A stretch of DNA of 58,188 nt from Acidobacteria bacterium 28-1 (GTDB lineage: Bacteria > Acidobacteriota > Blastocatellia > Pyrinomonadales > Pyrinomonadaceae), in the NCBI GenBank assembly GCA_002050365.1, contig MWYZ01000083.1:1-58188 (forward strand), in the 5' to 3' direction. Numbering within the stretch: position 1 is the stretch's first letter; every line of letters begins with the position of its first letter. The translations under genes were made by a program, and so were the position numbers. Below are positions 18,258 through 26,351 of this stretch, one piece after another. Under the pieces are notes generated by a model. That model searched no databases. It was not told where the DNA came from and saw nothing but the letters and a program-made list of their open reading frames with translations.

Positions 18258-18878
18258 ATGGTTGAAGAATTTGCGTTCGACAATACGGAAGAACGCCGCC
18301 GCGACCGACAAAACGATGCGGGTTGGATAGAAGTAATCGTCGGCTCGATGTTTTCGGGCAAGAGCGAAGAATTAATTCGCCGTCTGCGCCGCGCCCAAAT
18401 CGCCCGCCAAAAAGTGCAGGTTTTCAAGCCGAAAATTGACGACCGCTATTCGATTGAGCAAATCGCCTCGCATTCGGGAATGACGCACGTTTCAAATCCC
18501 GTGATGACGGCGAAGGAATTAATGGCGCAAATCAAACCGGAGACCGAAGTTGTCGGCATTGACGAGGGACAGTTTTTTGATGCTGGTATAGTCGAAGCGG
18601 TCAACGAATTAGCCAACAGCGGCAAGCGCGTGATAATCGCCGGACTCGACCAAGATTACACGGGCAAACCGTTCGAACCGATGCCGCAGCTGCTTTCAAT
18701 CGCCGAATTTATTACAAAAACTCACGCCATCTGCGTCAAATGCGGCGCGACGGCAAATTATTCGCAACGCACTTTCGATTCGGAAGAACTCGTCGAAGTC
18801 GGCGCGAGCGGCAAATACGAAGCCCGCTGCCGCCGCTGTTTCGTGCCGCATTCGGACGAACCGACGGTTCACGATTAA
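18258..18878 (+). CDS. tdk: Thymidine kinase (type II)
   Basis: Phosphorylates thymidine in the salvage pathway, 206 residues. P-loop GSMFSGKS at 29-36, catalytic/Mg2+ region GIDEGQFFD (D102, E103), nucleoside-binding lasso [12 protein letters not shown], and the structural zinc site C159/C162 plus C191/C194 (CVKC, CRRC). The ATG at 18258 is chosen; an in-frame TTG at 18243 would add five residues. The 20-residue N-terminal tail ahead of the P-loop strand is somewhat longer than usual. Confidence 0.95.
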   Translation: MVEEFAFDNTEERRRDRQNDAGWIEVIVGSMFSGKSEELIRRLRRAQIARQKVQVFKPKIDDRYSIEQIASHSGMTHVSNPVMTAKELMAQIKPETEVVGIDEGQFFDAGIVEAVNELANSGKRVIIAGLDQDYTGKPFEPMPQLLSIAEFITKTHAICVKCGATANYSQRTFDSEELVEVGASGKYEARCRRCFVPHSDEPTVHD

Positions 18879-18914
18879 GCAAAACTGATAAATTGAAAAA
18901 GCGTCAGGCGGAAA

Positions 18915-19436
18915 ATGTTCGAGATGAAATCAACAGCTAAAAACGGAGTTCGCGCGATTGCGATTTACGAAGCGGTCAAAGGCATTATCGGTTTGCTGGC
19001 GGGCTTTGGATTGCTGACTTTGTTGAACCGCGATTTAGCTGATTTTGCCGAAGATTTGGTCGCCATATTGCATCTCAATTCCGAAGGTCGGCTCGCGCAC
19101 CGCATCGTCGAAACCATCGCCAAATTAAATTCCTCCAATATCAAGATTTTCTTCGGCTTCGCGCTCGTCTATGCGGCTAAACAATTCATCGAAGCCTACG
19201 GTTTATGGCGTTTGCGGGCGTGGGCGGAATGGCTGGCGATTTTCTCCGGCGTGATTTACATACCCGTCGAAATTTACGAACTTATCCACAAACCGACGTT
19301 CACCCGCGCGGGAATCTTGATTGTCAACATCGCGGTCGTCGCGTATCTCTATTCCTTCCGCAAAGAGCAGAAACACGAACACGAAATTCACGAAAGCCAA
19401 ACTCAACCGACGTTACCAGCCATAACATTTGAATAA
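18915..19436 (+). CDS. DUF2127 membrane protein
   Basis: A protein of 173 residues with three to four hydrophobic segments (IIGLLAGFGLLTLL, KIFFGFALVYAAKQFIEAYG, WLAIFSGVIYIPVEIYEL, AGILIVNIAVVAYLYSF). The motif YAAKQFIEAYGLWRLRAWAE is the recognisable core of DUF2127. Inner-membrane location; function unknown. The ATG at 18924 is an alternative start. It follows tdk by 36 bases and may be co-transcribed. Confidence 0.75.
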   Translation: MFEMKSTAKNGVRAIAIYEAVKGIIGLLAGFGLLTLLNRDLADFAEDLVAILHLNSEGRLAHRIVETIAKLNSSNIKIFFGFALVYAAKQFIEAYGLWRLRAWAEWLAIFSGVIYIPVEIYELIHKPTFTRAGILIVNIAVVAYLYSFRKEQKHEHEIHESQTQPTLPAITFE

Positions 19437-19439
19437 TCT

Positions 19440-20300
19440 CTAACTTTTCAATCGCCATTTGGTGCGCGTGTAAGCGATACGAAATCCATTTTTCTCAGCG
19501 TTGCGCTGCGACTGACTGCCGGGCAACGCGCCCATCGTTGCAATCGTGCAGCCGCGCTCGACGGCATACCGAAGGCGCGCATCGAGCAGTGCAAGTTGCG
19601 CGCCTTGCCGGCGACCTTCGGGAACGGTGCTTGCTCCCGCGAGCAGAGCGACATCATCGTGAACAAAAAGCATTCCCGTCGCTACGGGCGCGTTTTCAAT
19701 TTCGGCGAGAAAGGGAAATCCGCCTGCGCATCGTGCGCTGATTTGACCGAACTCGAACATAAATTCGGCAAGTCCTTCCATTTCCGTCGCCCAACCGTTC
19801 GCCGAAGTCTGCGCCCAGAGTTTCTCTTCGCCCGTTTCGACGATTCGCGTTTTAATTTTCGGATTCAACGGTGCGGCGAGATTGATTTCATCCGCCAACG
19901 GACGAAACATCACGCTCGTAAATTCAAACGGCTGATAACCGCGCTCGTTCAGCAGCGAAACGAGCGAAGCATCCGCGAGCGGGCTGACTTCGTGCAGAAC
20001 GGGCGCGTTACGCTCTTTGAAAAACACTTCGATTTTATCCAAATCGTCGTTAGTTACTTCATCAAAAACGCCGAGTCCGAAAGTCTGCGTCAAAGGCGAT
20101 TCGATGCCGTCAAACATCGCATACGCGCCCGCCGCTTCCATCCACTCCGCGCCGCTCGACGGGAACATCTCCGCCCGCGCTTTCACAAAATCAACATTAC
20201 TGCGGGCTTCGGTGCGTTCTAGTTTTTGTGATAAATTTCTATCTGAAAAAACCACCAATTTATTATCCACTCCTAAAATAAAGTTTGTTCTAAAATACAC
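19440..20300 (-). CDS. GNAT-family acetyltransferase, two-lobed
   Basis: A protein of 286 residues. The C-terminal GNAT domain (about 150-285) shows the acetyl-CoA loop VPEGRRQGAQLALLDARL and the tail GSQSQRNAEKNGFRIAYTRTKW. The N-terminal half (LGVFDEVTNDDLDKIEVFF) looks like a degenerate second GNAT lobe, as in many two-lobed members. Substrate unknown. It is convergent with DUF2127, three bases from its stop. Starts further downstream (for example residue 45) are possible. Confidence 0.75.
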   Translation of the reverse strand: MYFRTNFILGVDNKLVVFSDRNLSQKLERTEARSNVDFVKARAEMFPSSGAEWMEAAGAYAMFDGIESPLTQTFGLGVFDEVTNDDLDKIEVFFKERNAPVLHEVSPLADASLVSLLNERGYQPFEFTSVMFRPLADEINLAAPLNPKIKTRIVETGEEKLWAQTSANGWATEMEGLAEFMFEFGQISARCAGGFPFLAEIENAPVATGMLFVHDDVALLAGASTVPEGRRQGAQLALLDARLRYAVERGCTIATMGALPGSQSQRNAEKNGFRIAYTRTKWRLKS

Positions 20301-20424
20301 TTTACCAAGCGACGCGCAAAGCCGCGTGAAAAACTTTAATTCAAATTTCCCCTTTCAATAAAAGAAGCTGTCAAAGTCGTTTTCATAAATATCTTTATGT
20401 GATATATTCGGCTTGAGAAAAGTT

Positions 20425-20664
20425 ATGGAAAACGATTTATTAAAAAGAATCACGCTTAACCCGAACGTTTGTTTCGGCAAACCGACTATCCGCAATATGC
20501 GCTATCCGGTCGAGATGATTTTAGATTTGCTCGCGGCGGGAATGACGTTTGAAGAACTTCTTGAAGATTATCCTGATTTAGAGCGCGAAGATTTTCAAGC
20601 CTGCTTATTGTTCGCGGGAAAATTAATGAAAGTTAATTCGATTAACCAAGTCATCGCCGCGTAA
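20425..20664 (+). CDS. DUF433 antitoxin-like protein
   Basis: A protein of 79 residues from the ATG at 20425 (a TTG 12 bases upstream is also in frame). The pattern RITLNPNVCFGKPTIRNMRYPVEMILDLLAAGMT with a C-terminal LEREDFQACLLFAGKL is the DUF433 helical domain, usually paired with a DUF5615 PIN-like toxin. The toxin-like gene follows with a one-base overlap (TAATG), as in a normal pair. It probably neutralises or regulates the toxin; here the toxin appears degenerate. Confidence 0.85.
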   Translation: MENDLLKRITLNPNVCFGKPTIRNMRYPVEMILDLLAAGMTFEELLEDYPDLEREDFQACLLFAGKLMKVNSINQVIAA

Positions 20665-20972
20665 TGAAATTTCTGATTGACGCACAACTCCCGTATCGCT
20701 TAAAACTCTGGCTCATCGAAAATAGTTTTGATTCTGGAACTGCGCGAACGCGCTCATTGAGCGTGAAGACTGTGAAGGAACACGACGAGGAATTCAAAAA
20801 TTATTTGAGCGAACAAAAATTATTGTGTGCGATGAGCCGTAAATTTACTACTTTGCCAGACTTCTCTGCTTCTCGAAATGCTCGAAAATTTCCCGCGCTG
20901 TTTTTGCGCCGACCAACAGAATTAATTCTTTATTTAACGCCGGAACAATTTTTTCAAATAAATTCTTTTTGA
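20664..20972 (+). pseudogene. Degenerate DUF5615 PIN-like toxin with chimaeric C-terminus
   Basis: A frame of 102 residues. The start MKFLIDAQLPYRLKLWLIE is the DUF5615/PIN-like N-terminus with its first acidic residue, but the expected middle (TLDLP-like segment and TKDSDF acidic motif) is scrambled into RTRSLSVKTVKEH and SRKFTTLPDF. From about residue 66 the frame reads through a 55-bp stretch nearly identical to the 3' end of uvrC in the opposite sense (see 20861-20915), giving ASRNARKFPALFLRRPT. This looks like an old toxin damaged by recombination and is probably inactive. Confidence 0.6.
20861..20915. repeat. Duplicate of the uvrC 3' end
   Basis: These 55 bp match 21741-21795, the last codons of uvrC (minus strand), with six mismatches (about 89%) in the same orientation, offset by 880 bp. 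The two copies bracket the UPF0175 and DUF3368 genes. Confidence 0.85.
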
Positions 20973-20996
20973 TTTATAATCATATTTGGAGGCGAA

Positions 20997-21236
20997 ATGA
21001 CAGTAGAAATTTCCGACCAAATTATCAATCAATCAGGCGTTTCGGGCAAAGAAATTCTGCTCAGAGCCGCGATTGCCTTATTTCAAGAAGAACGCCTGAC
21101 GCTCGGACAAGCCAGCCAACTCGCGGGCTTACATCAATTTGAATTTCAAAAAGAATTAGCCGCCAGAAATATCCCGATTCATTATACGGAAGAACAATTT
21201 CACAACGATTTGCGAACCATCGCCTCAATCAAATGA
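20997..21236 (+). CDS. UPF0175 antitoxin-like protein
   Basis: A protein of 79 residues. The pattern LLRAAIALFQEERLTLGQASQLAGLHQFEFQKELAARNIPIHY is the UPF0175 helix-turn-helix-like core. These proteins are antitoxins for DUF3368 PIN toxins, which here follow with a four-base ATGA overlap. A good SD (GGAGG, five bases before the ATG) is present, rare in this window. Antitoxin intact, toxin frameshifted. Confidence 0.85.
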   Translation: MTVEISDQIINQSGVSGKEILLRAAIALFQEERLTLGQASQLAGLHQFEFQKELAARNIPIHYTEEQFHNDLRTIASIK

Positions 21237-21720
21237 TTGTAGTTTCCGACACTTCGCCCGTTTCCAATCTGATTTTAATCCGACGCTTGATTATTCTGCG
21301 CGAGTTATTTGCCGAAGTTATCGTTCCGCCGGCGGTTGACGCGGAAGTTCGCGCATTAAAGAATTTCGGCAAAGATTTGAGCGAGTATGAAAATGCGGAT
21401 GGATAACAATTGCTCAACCAACCGATTTTGCGAAAATAGAAGCACTCGAATTAAAACTCGATGAAGGCGAAGCGCAAGCCATCGCGCTCGCTTTGGAGAT
21501 TAACTGCGAGTTGCTTTTGATTGATGAAAGACTTGGAACAATCATTGCTCATCAGGAAGGATTGAAAACAATCGGTTTGGTCGGTGTCTTGATAAAAGCT
21601 AAAGAAAAGGGCTTGATAACGCAAGTTAAAGAGGTTTTGTTTGAACTGAAAATCGATGCCGGATTCTGGCTTGGCGAAAAATTGCAAAAACAAATTCTCG
21701 AACAAATCGGCGAATTATAA
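21233..21720 (+). pseudogene. DUF3368 PIN-domain toxin, frameshifted
   Basis: The frame from ATG 21233 reads MIVVSDTSPVSNLILIRRL with the first PIN aspartate, and continues to ENADG before a TAA at 21404-21406. In another frame from about 21401 the sequence continues exactly as the family should: ITIAQPTDFAKIEALELKLD, then GEAQAIALALEINCELLLID and ERLGTIIAHQEGLKTIGLVG. Restoring one T near 21400 (gat-tgg) rejoins the halves, so a single-base deletion broke the gene. The acidic PIN residues in both halves are intact, so the damage looks recent. A sequencing error is the alternative. Confidence 0.85.
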
Positions 21721-21724
21721 AACG

Positions 21725-23560
21725 CTATTTTATCGCTAAATTTCTTTGTTTCTCGAAATGCTCAAAAATTTCCCGCGCCGTTTTTGCGCCGACAAATGGC
21801 GAGAGTTCTTCAACCGTCGCTTTCGCAATTCTTTCAATCGAGCCGAAGTTTCTCAATAATTTCAATTTTCTTTTCTCGCCGACTTTTGGAATCGCCGTCA
21901 GTTCCGATGTGAAATCACGCATTTCGCGGCGTTTGCGGTGATATTGAATCGCGGTTTTGTGGGTTTCATCGCGGATTTGCTGAACGAGGCGAAAGGCGGG
22001 AACGCCCATTTCAAAAGCAACGGGTTCGTCTTCGCGTCCAAAGCGCAGAAGATGCGAAATTTCCGAGTGTTTGCGCGGCGGTTTGACCAAGCCGACAATC
22101 GGAATCATTTCCAAATCAAGCGTTTGCATTGCCGCTGCCGCCGCCGAAATTTGACCTTTGCCGCCGTCTATGAAAATTAATTGTGGAAGCGGTTTTTCTT
22201 CGTTCAAAAGACGCTTGTAACGGCGAAAGACGGCTTCGTTCATCGAAGCGAAATCGTTCGCGCCTTCGACGGTTTTGATTATTAAGCGACGATATTCCGC
22301 CCGCGCCGGTTTGCCGTTTTCAAAGACGACGATGCCCGCGACGTTATCCGCGCCTTGAATGTTCGAGATGTCGAACGATTCGATGCGCGTGGGCAAATGC
22401 GGCAGTTCGAGAATTTCCTGTAAATCGCCCAAGACTTTTTCCGTGTCGGCTTTGAGAACTCGAAAGCGTTGCTCGAAGGCGATTTTCGCGTTGTTTTCGA
22501 CCAGTTGAATCATCTCGCGCTTTTGTCCACGTTTCGGGTCGAGAATTTTAACTTTGCGTCCGCGCCGTTCGGTCAAAACCGTTTCTAAAATCTCGCGGTC
22601 GGCAAAATCTGCGGGAACGTGAATTTCAAGCGGAACGTAATCGGTCGAATAATACTGCGCGAGAACTTCGCCTAAGAATTCAGACGCATCGAAATTTTCC
22701 GCGTCTAAATCTTCCCAGAAAAATTCGCGCCGTCCGACGATTTTGCCTTCACGCATTGTAAATAATTGCAGAGCCAGCCGTTGTTTTTCTCGATAAAAGC
22801 CGAGAATGTCAACGTCGCGGTCGGCGGTCGTCGCCATTTTTTGATGTTCGGCTAACGCTAAAACGGTTTTGTGCAAATCGCGGTATTTAGCAGCGAGTTC
22901 GTAGTTTTCAGTTTGGGAAAAATGCCACATTCGCTGTTCGAGTTCGGCGGCAAGTTCTTTATTTTTGCCTTCGAGCAGAAGTTTCACATCGCTCGTCGCC
23001 TGCTGGTATTCGTCAGGTTTGCAAAGCTCCTTGACGCACGGCGCGAGACAGCGTTTTAGATGATATTCGAGACACGGACGCGGCAATTTGCCGTCAATCT
23101 CGATGTCGCAAGTGCGAAGCTGAAAAGCGCGGTTAATTAAATCGAGCGTTCGACGCGCCAACGCCGCGGGCAGAAACGGACCGTAATAACTTGAGCCGTC
23201 GCGCAAAATTTTTCTGGTGATAACGACTTTTGGAAACGGCTCGTTGGTCATCTTCAGGTGCGGATATTGTTTGTCGTCTTTAAGCAAAACATTGAAGCGC
23301 GGCTTGTGTTTTTTAATAAGATTCGATTCTAAAACTAATGCTTCGACTTCCGAGTCCACGACGATAAATTCAAAATCGGTGATTCTTCTAACCAATTCGC
23401 GCGTCTTCGCGTCGTGTCCGCGATTCGATTGAAAATAAGAGCGCACGCGGTTTTTCAAGTTCTTCGCCTTGCCGACGTAGATGATTTTGCCGTCCGAGTT
23501 TTTGTGAATATAAACGCCCGGCGAGATTGGCAGATTTTTGAGTTTTTCGTCTAAAGTCAT
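21725..23560 (-). CDS. uvrC: Excinuclease ABC subunit C
   Basis: The dual-incision nuclease of nucleotide excision repair, 611 residues. The GIY-YIG domain is at 12-90 (SPGVYIHKNSDGKIIYVGKA, AKNLKNRVRSYF). A four-cysteine patch (CDIEIDGKLPRPCLEYHLKR, then CLAPC) sits near 150-175 and a UVR motif near 200-235. The RNase H-like endonuclease domain begins at IESFDISNIQGADNVAG near 390. C-terminal helix-hairpin-helix motifs (LTAIPKVGEKRKLKLL, VGAKTAREIFEHF) end the protein. Its last codons are duplicated at 20861-20915. Confidence 0.96.
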   Translation of the reverse strand: MTLDEKLKNLPISPGVYIHKNSDGKIIYVGKAKNLKNRVRSYFQSNRGHDAKTRELVRRITDFEFIVVDSEVEALVLESNLIKKHKPRFNVLLKDDKQYPHLKMTNEPFPKVVITRKILRDGSSYYGPFLPAALARRTLDLINRAFQLRTCDIEIDGKLPRPCLEYHLKRCLAPCVKELCKPDEYQQATSDVKLLLEGKNKELAAELEQRMWHFSQTENYELAAKYRDLHKTVLALAEHQKMATTADRDVDILGFYREKQRLALQLFTMREGKIVGRREFFWEDLDAENFDASEFLGEVLAQYYSTDYVPLEIHVPADFADREILETVLTERRGRKVKILDPKRGQKREMIQLVENNAKIAFEQRFRVLKADTEKVLGDLQEILELPHLPTRIESFDISNIQGADNVAGIVVFENGKPARAEYRRLIIKTVEGANDFASMNEAVFRRYKRLLNEEKPLPQLIFIDGGKGQISAAAAAMQTLDLEMIPIVGLVKPPRKHSEISHLLRFGREDEPVAFEMGVPAFRLVQQIRDETHKTAIQYHRKRREMRDFTSELTAIPKVGEKRKLKLLRNFGSIERIAKATVEELSPFVGAKTAREIFEHFEKQRNLAIK

Positions 23561-23590
23561 TTCTTAAATTTTAACGCAAAGACGCGGTTA

Positions 23591-23674
23591 AATGGAAAAC
23601 GGATAATGCATAATGGATAATGGATAATTTGGAAATCTATAATTATCCATTATCCACTTTCCATTATCCATTTT
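23591..23674. repeat. 7-bp repeat fold-back (ggataat / attatcc)
   Basis: The sequence divides into heptamers aatggaa, aacggat, aatgcat, aatggat, aatggat, then a short loop and attatcc-type units on the other arm (atccatt, atccact, ttccatt, atccatt). The arms share a 15-bp perfect core (ggataatggataatt). It fills the gap between the divergent uvrC and Sua5 genes and keeps an open frame that falsely extends Sua5 upstream. Confidence 0.85.
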
Positions 23675-23706
23675 TCCTCACTTTGCGGGAAACTTTTCTT
23701 TTAAGA

Positions 23707-24648
23707 ATGAAAACGATTTTAACAACTTCGTCCGCCGAAGCCGCCGTCCTTATAAGGCGCGGCGGGATCGTTGCTTTTCCGACCGAGACGGTTTACGGTT
23801 TGGGCGCGAATGTTTTTGACGAACGAGCGATTGCGAAAGTTTTTACAGCTAAACAGCGTCCGAATGATAATCCATTAATCGCACACGTCGGCAATCTCGA
23901 ACAAATTAAACTTCTAGTTTCAGAAATCACGCCGAACGCGCAGAGATTCATCGAGGCGTTTTTCCCCGCGCCTCTAACTTTAATTTTGCCGAAAGCGGAA
24001 GAAGTCCCGCTCGTTGCGACAGCGAATTTGCAAACAATCGGTGTGAGAATGCCGAAAAATGATTTAGCGTTGGATTTTTTGCGAGCGTGTGAAACGCCGA
24101 TTGTTGCGCCGTCGGCAAATCTTTCAGGCAAACCAAGCCCGACGATTTGGCAAGCGGTATATGAAGATTTGAACGGCAGAATTGACTGTATTCTGCAAGG
24201 CGCGACAACGGAAATCGGACTAGAATCAACCGTTGTTGATTGCACATCTATCGTTCCGCTTGTCTTGAGAGCAGGCGCAATCACTCTCGAACAATTACAA
24301 ACAATTGAGCCGAAAACGCGGATTTATAAAGTTCCAAAAAGTGAACACCCAAAAAGTCCGGGCTTGCGGCATCGGCATTATTCACCAAAGGCGGAAGTAA
24401 TGCTAATAAATCCAAAATCCAAAATCCAAAATCCAAAATCCAAAGCGTTTATCGGTTTGAATAAGCCGAATGAAAAATTTGAGTCGGTAAAAATTTGTGC
24501 TTCGGTTGAAGAATACGCTCACGAACTTTTTAATTTTTTCCGCGAATGTGACCGTAAAAATATCAAAACGATTTTTTGTGAAACGGTTGAAGAAACGGGA
24601 ATTGGTTTAGCGTTGATGGACAGACTGAAACGCGCTTCCGACGATTGA
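23707..24648 (+). CDS. Threonylcarbamoyl-AMP synthase, Sua5 type (two-domain)
   Basis: Makes threonylcarbamoyl-AMP from threonine, bicarbonate and ATP, the first step of t6A37 tRNA modification. 313 residues from the ATG at 23707. The YrdC domain (1-200) has the KxR-SxN-type layout with FPTETVYGLGANV and KQRPNDNPLIAH; SANLSGKPSPT is the nucleotide end. The linker SPGLRHRHYSPKAEV and a C-terminal Sua5 domain follow. Just after the linker an array of ccaaaat heptamers (24408-24445) is read in frame as INPKSKIQNPKSK, an insertion not expected in the family. Confidence 0.9.
   Translation: MKTILTTSSAEAAVLIRRGGIVAFPTETVYGLGANVFDERAIAKVFTAKQRPNDNPLIAHVGNLEQIKLLVSEITPNAQRFIEAFFPAPLTLILPKAEEVPLVATANLQTIGVRMPKNDLALDFLRACETPIVAPSANLSGKPSPTIWQAVYEDLNGRIDCILQGATTEIGLESTVVDCTSIVPLVLRAGAITLEQLQTIEPKTRIYKVPKSEHPKSPGLRHRHYSPKAEVMLINPKSKIQNPKSKAFIGLNKPNEKFESVKICASVEEYAHELFNFFRECDRKNIKTIFCETVEETGIGLALMDRLKRASDD
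24408..24445. repeat. In-frame ccaaaat heptamer array inside the Sua5 gene
   Basis: About five consecutive copies of the 7-mer ccaaaat. Because 21 bp is seven codons, the array encodes a seven-residue period NPKSKIQ. Confidence 0.9.
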
Positions 24649-24652
24649 AAAT

Positions 24653-26302
24653 CTACCGGTTTTTGACTGCAACAATCGCTAATTCGCCGTTATTGCCTAA
24701 AATTTTCGACTCGACCAAATCGCTTTCCGGTAATTCGTGAAGATATTCGAGCGGAACTAAAACCAATACGTCTCTATTGCCTCCACGCCGAATTTCTTCG
24801 GCGACTTCCGCCACGCCGAAATACTTTTTCAATTTTCCGTCCGTGTTTCTCGTCAATCTGCCGGCGGCGTAAAATTCGGCGTTATGCGAGATTGTATGAA
24901 GATTTAAAACCCTTGCGTCAGCGTAACCGCCGACATCAGCGATGGCGATTAAATTTTTAACCGTTTCCTGCGGAGCATAAGAAATAACATAAAATTGCAA
25001 AATCAAAACGGTCGCGGCAAAGGTTGCAAACGCGACGATTTGCAAAACGTAAGCGCGGGTTTTTGATTTACGCACGAATCGCCAAACATATTGCGCCGTC
25101 AAAATCAGTGCGGCAGGCAATGCGGGCAAAATATAGCCGGGAAGTTTCGAGCCGGAAAACGTAAAGAAAACAAGCGGCACGAGCAGCCACGCAACTGCAA
25201 AAGTCGAGAGTTGTGAGTCGAGAGTCGAAAGTTTGTCAAATTTTTGAACTTTGAACTTTGAACTTTGAACTTTGATGTAGTCCCAAATTGAAGCGAGAAA
25301 AAACGGCAGCCAAGGAATCGTCATCAACGGCAAAACCCAAAAGAAAAAATAGAAAGGTTGCGGGTGCTGATATTTATTGGACGTGTAACGCTGAAAATGG
25401 TGTTGGATAAAAAACTCGTCAACAAATGACCAACCGTGCGTCAGAAACATCGGCAGATACCAAACGGCACCAACCAGCAAACTTACAATTGTTCCCCAAA
25501 GCAAACTAATGAGAAAAATTCTACCCGGCAGAAGTTCAAATTTAAGAATGTGATAGAAGAATACGATGGCAAACGGGAAAACGATTCCAATCAAACCTTT
25601 AGCAACCAGCGCAAGACCGATAAAAAAGTAAAATCCAAAAAGAAACAGATACGCCCAGACGATTGGAGGAGTTACTGCGATAATTTTTGCCAATGTGGAT
25701 TTTGAAAGTAAAATTGTATTTGGGGCTGCGGAAAAACAATGTTTCTGAAGAAAAATTTCAAAAAGAAAGTAACAAACCAATGAAGCGGTTAACGGAAAAG
25801 TCAGAATTATGTCGAAACTTGCGCCGCGTGAAAAGGTGATCAAACCGATTGATGACGCGGCGATAAGAGCGAGCCAATTGGCGAAATCAGTCTTTGATTT
25901 TTGGTCATTAATCTTTGGATTTTCAACCGACCACTGACTACTGACCACTGACCACTGACGACCCAAAATCCACAAACTGAAAATCGTTCCTAAACCGAAC
26001 AACGCCGAACCGAACCGCGCCGCAAATTCCGACACGCCGAAAATGTTGTAAGACGCAATCTGCAGCCAATAAAGAAGCGCGGGTTTTTCAAACCAATTTG
26101 CCCCGCCGAGCGTCGGCGTAATCCAATCATTGTGCTCGAACATTTCGCGCGCAACTTGCGCGTAACGCGGTTCGTCCGGTCCGAGCAAGGCAATCGAAAG
26201 ACCGGAAAAATAGACGGCGACCATAACGAATGCGAACAAAAGCCAAACAATTTGGTCTTTGGACTTTGGTCTTTGGTTTTTAGCTTTTGTTATTTCTTGC
26301 AT
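24653..26302 (-). CDS. ArnT-like membrane glycosyltransferase (GT39/PMT family)
   Basis: An inner-membrane glycosyltransferase of 549 residues with about ten to twelve segments, using a polyprenyl-phosphate sugar donor. Seen: the first periplasmic loop GPDEPRYAQVAREM with the acidic catalytic pair, then GGANWFEKPALLYWLQ, and the conserved GSKLPGYILPALPA near 385. Three runs of 7-bp repeats are inside the coding frame: N-terminal (KNQRPKSKDQ), residues near 125-140 (RQWSVVSSQWSVENPK) and near 350-370 (KVQSSKFKVQKFDKLSTLDS). The ATG at 26302 is the best start; no SD. Nature of the acceptor unknown. Confidence 0.85.
   Translation of the reverse strand: MQEITKAKNQRPKSKDQIVWLLFAFVMVAVYFSGLSIALLGPDEPRYAQVAREMFEHNDWITPTLGGANWFEKPALLYWLQIASYNIFGVSEFAARFGSALFGLGTIFSLWILGRQWSVVSSQWSVENPKINDQKSKTDFANWLALIAASSIGLITFSRGASFDIILTFPLTASLVCYFLFEIFLQKHCFSAAPNTILLSKSTLAKIIAVTPPIVWAYLFLFGFYFFIGLALVAKGLIGIVFPFAIVFFYHILKFELLPGRIFLISLLWGTIVSLLVGAVWYLPMFLTHGWSFVDEFFIQHHFQRYTSNKYQHPQPFYFFFWVLPLMTIPWLPFFLASIWDYIKVQSSKFKVQKFDKLSTLDSQLSTFAVAWLLVPLVFFTFSGSKLPGYILPALPAALILTAQYVWRFVRKSKTRAYVLQIVAFATFAATVLILQFYVISYAPQETVKNLIAIADVGGYADARVLNLHTISHNAEFYAAGRLTRNTDGKLKKYFGVAEVAEEIRRGGNRDVLVLVPLEYLHELPESDLVESKILGNNGELAIVAVKNR
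25203..25280. repeat. In-frame 7-bp repeats (gtcgaga / tgaactt) in the ArnT-like gene
   Basis: Eleven heptamers in unbroken phase: gtcgaga, gttgtga, gtcgaga, gtcgaaa, gtttgtc, aaatttt, then four copies of tgaactt and tgatgta. They encode a hydrophilic loop between predicted membrane segments. Confidence 0.9.
25895..25975. repeat. In-frame 7-bp repeats (tgaccac) in the ArnT-like gene
   Basis: Heptamers in phase: tttgatt, tttggtc, attaatc, tttggat, tttcaac, cgaccac, tgactac, tgaccac, tgaccac, tgacgac, ccaaaat. They encode the hydrophilic stretch RQWSVVSSQWSVENPKINDQ on the minus strand. Confidence 0.85.
26253..26302. repeat. 7-bp repeats (tttggtc) at the 5' end of the ArnT-like gene
   Basis: Heptamers tttggtc, tttggac, tttggtc, tttggtt, tttagct, tttgtta, tttcttg run up to the start codon and encode the N-terminal KAKNQRPKSKDQ on the minus strand. 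Confidence 0.85.
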
Positions 26303-26351
26303 CTTGGCGGAAAATAACAAGTATTGCCGAAAAGCCTTTAGCTTTCAAATT

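Noticed and set aside
19596..20222. Plus-strand open frame of 208 codons opposite the two-lobed GNAT gene
   Set aside because: Arginine-rich shadow with no family features; the minus-strand frame has the acetyl-CoA loop.
23620..23706. Upstream extension of the Sua5 protein by 29 residues
   Set aside because: Translation of the ggataat fold-back; the ATG at 23707 fits the family start.
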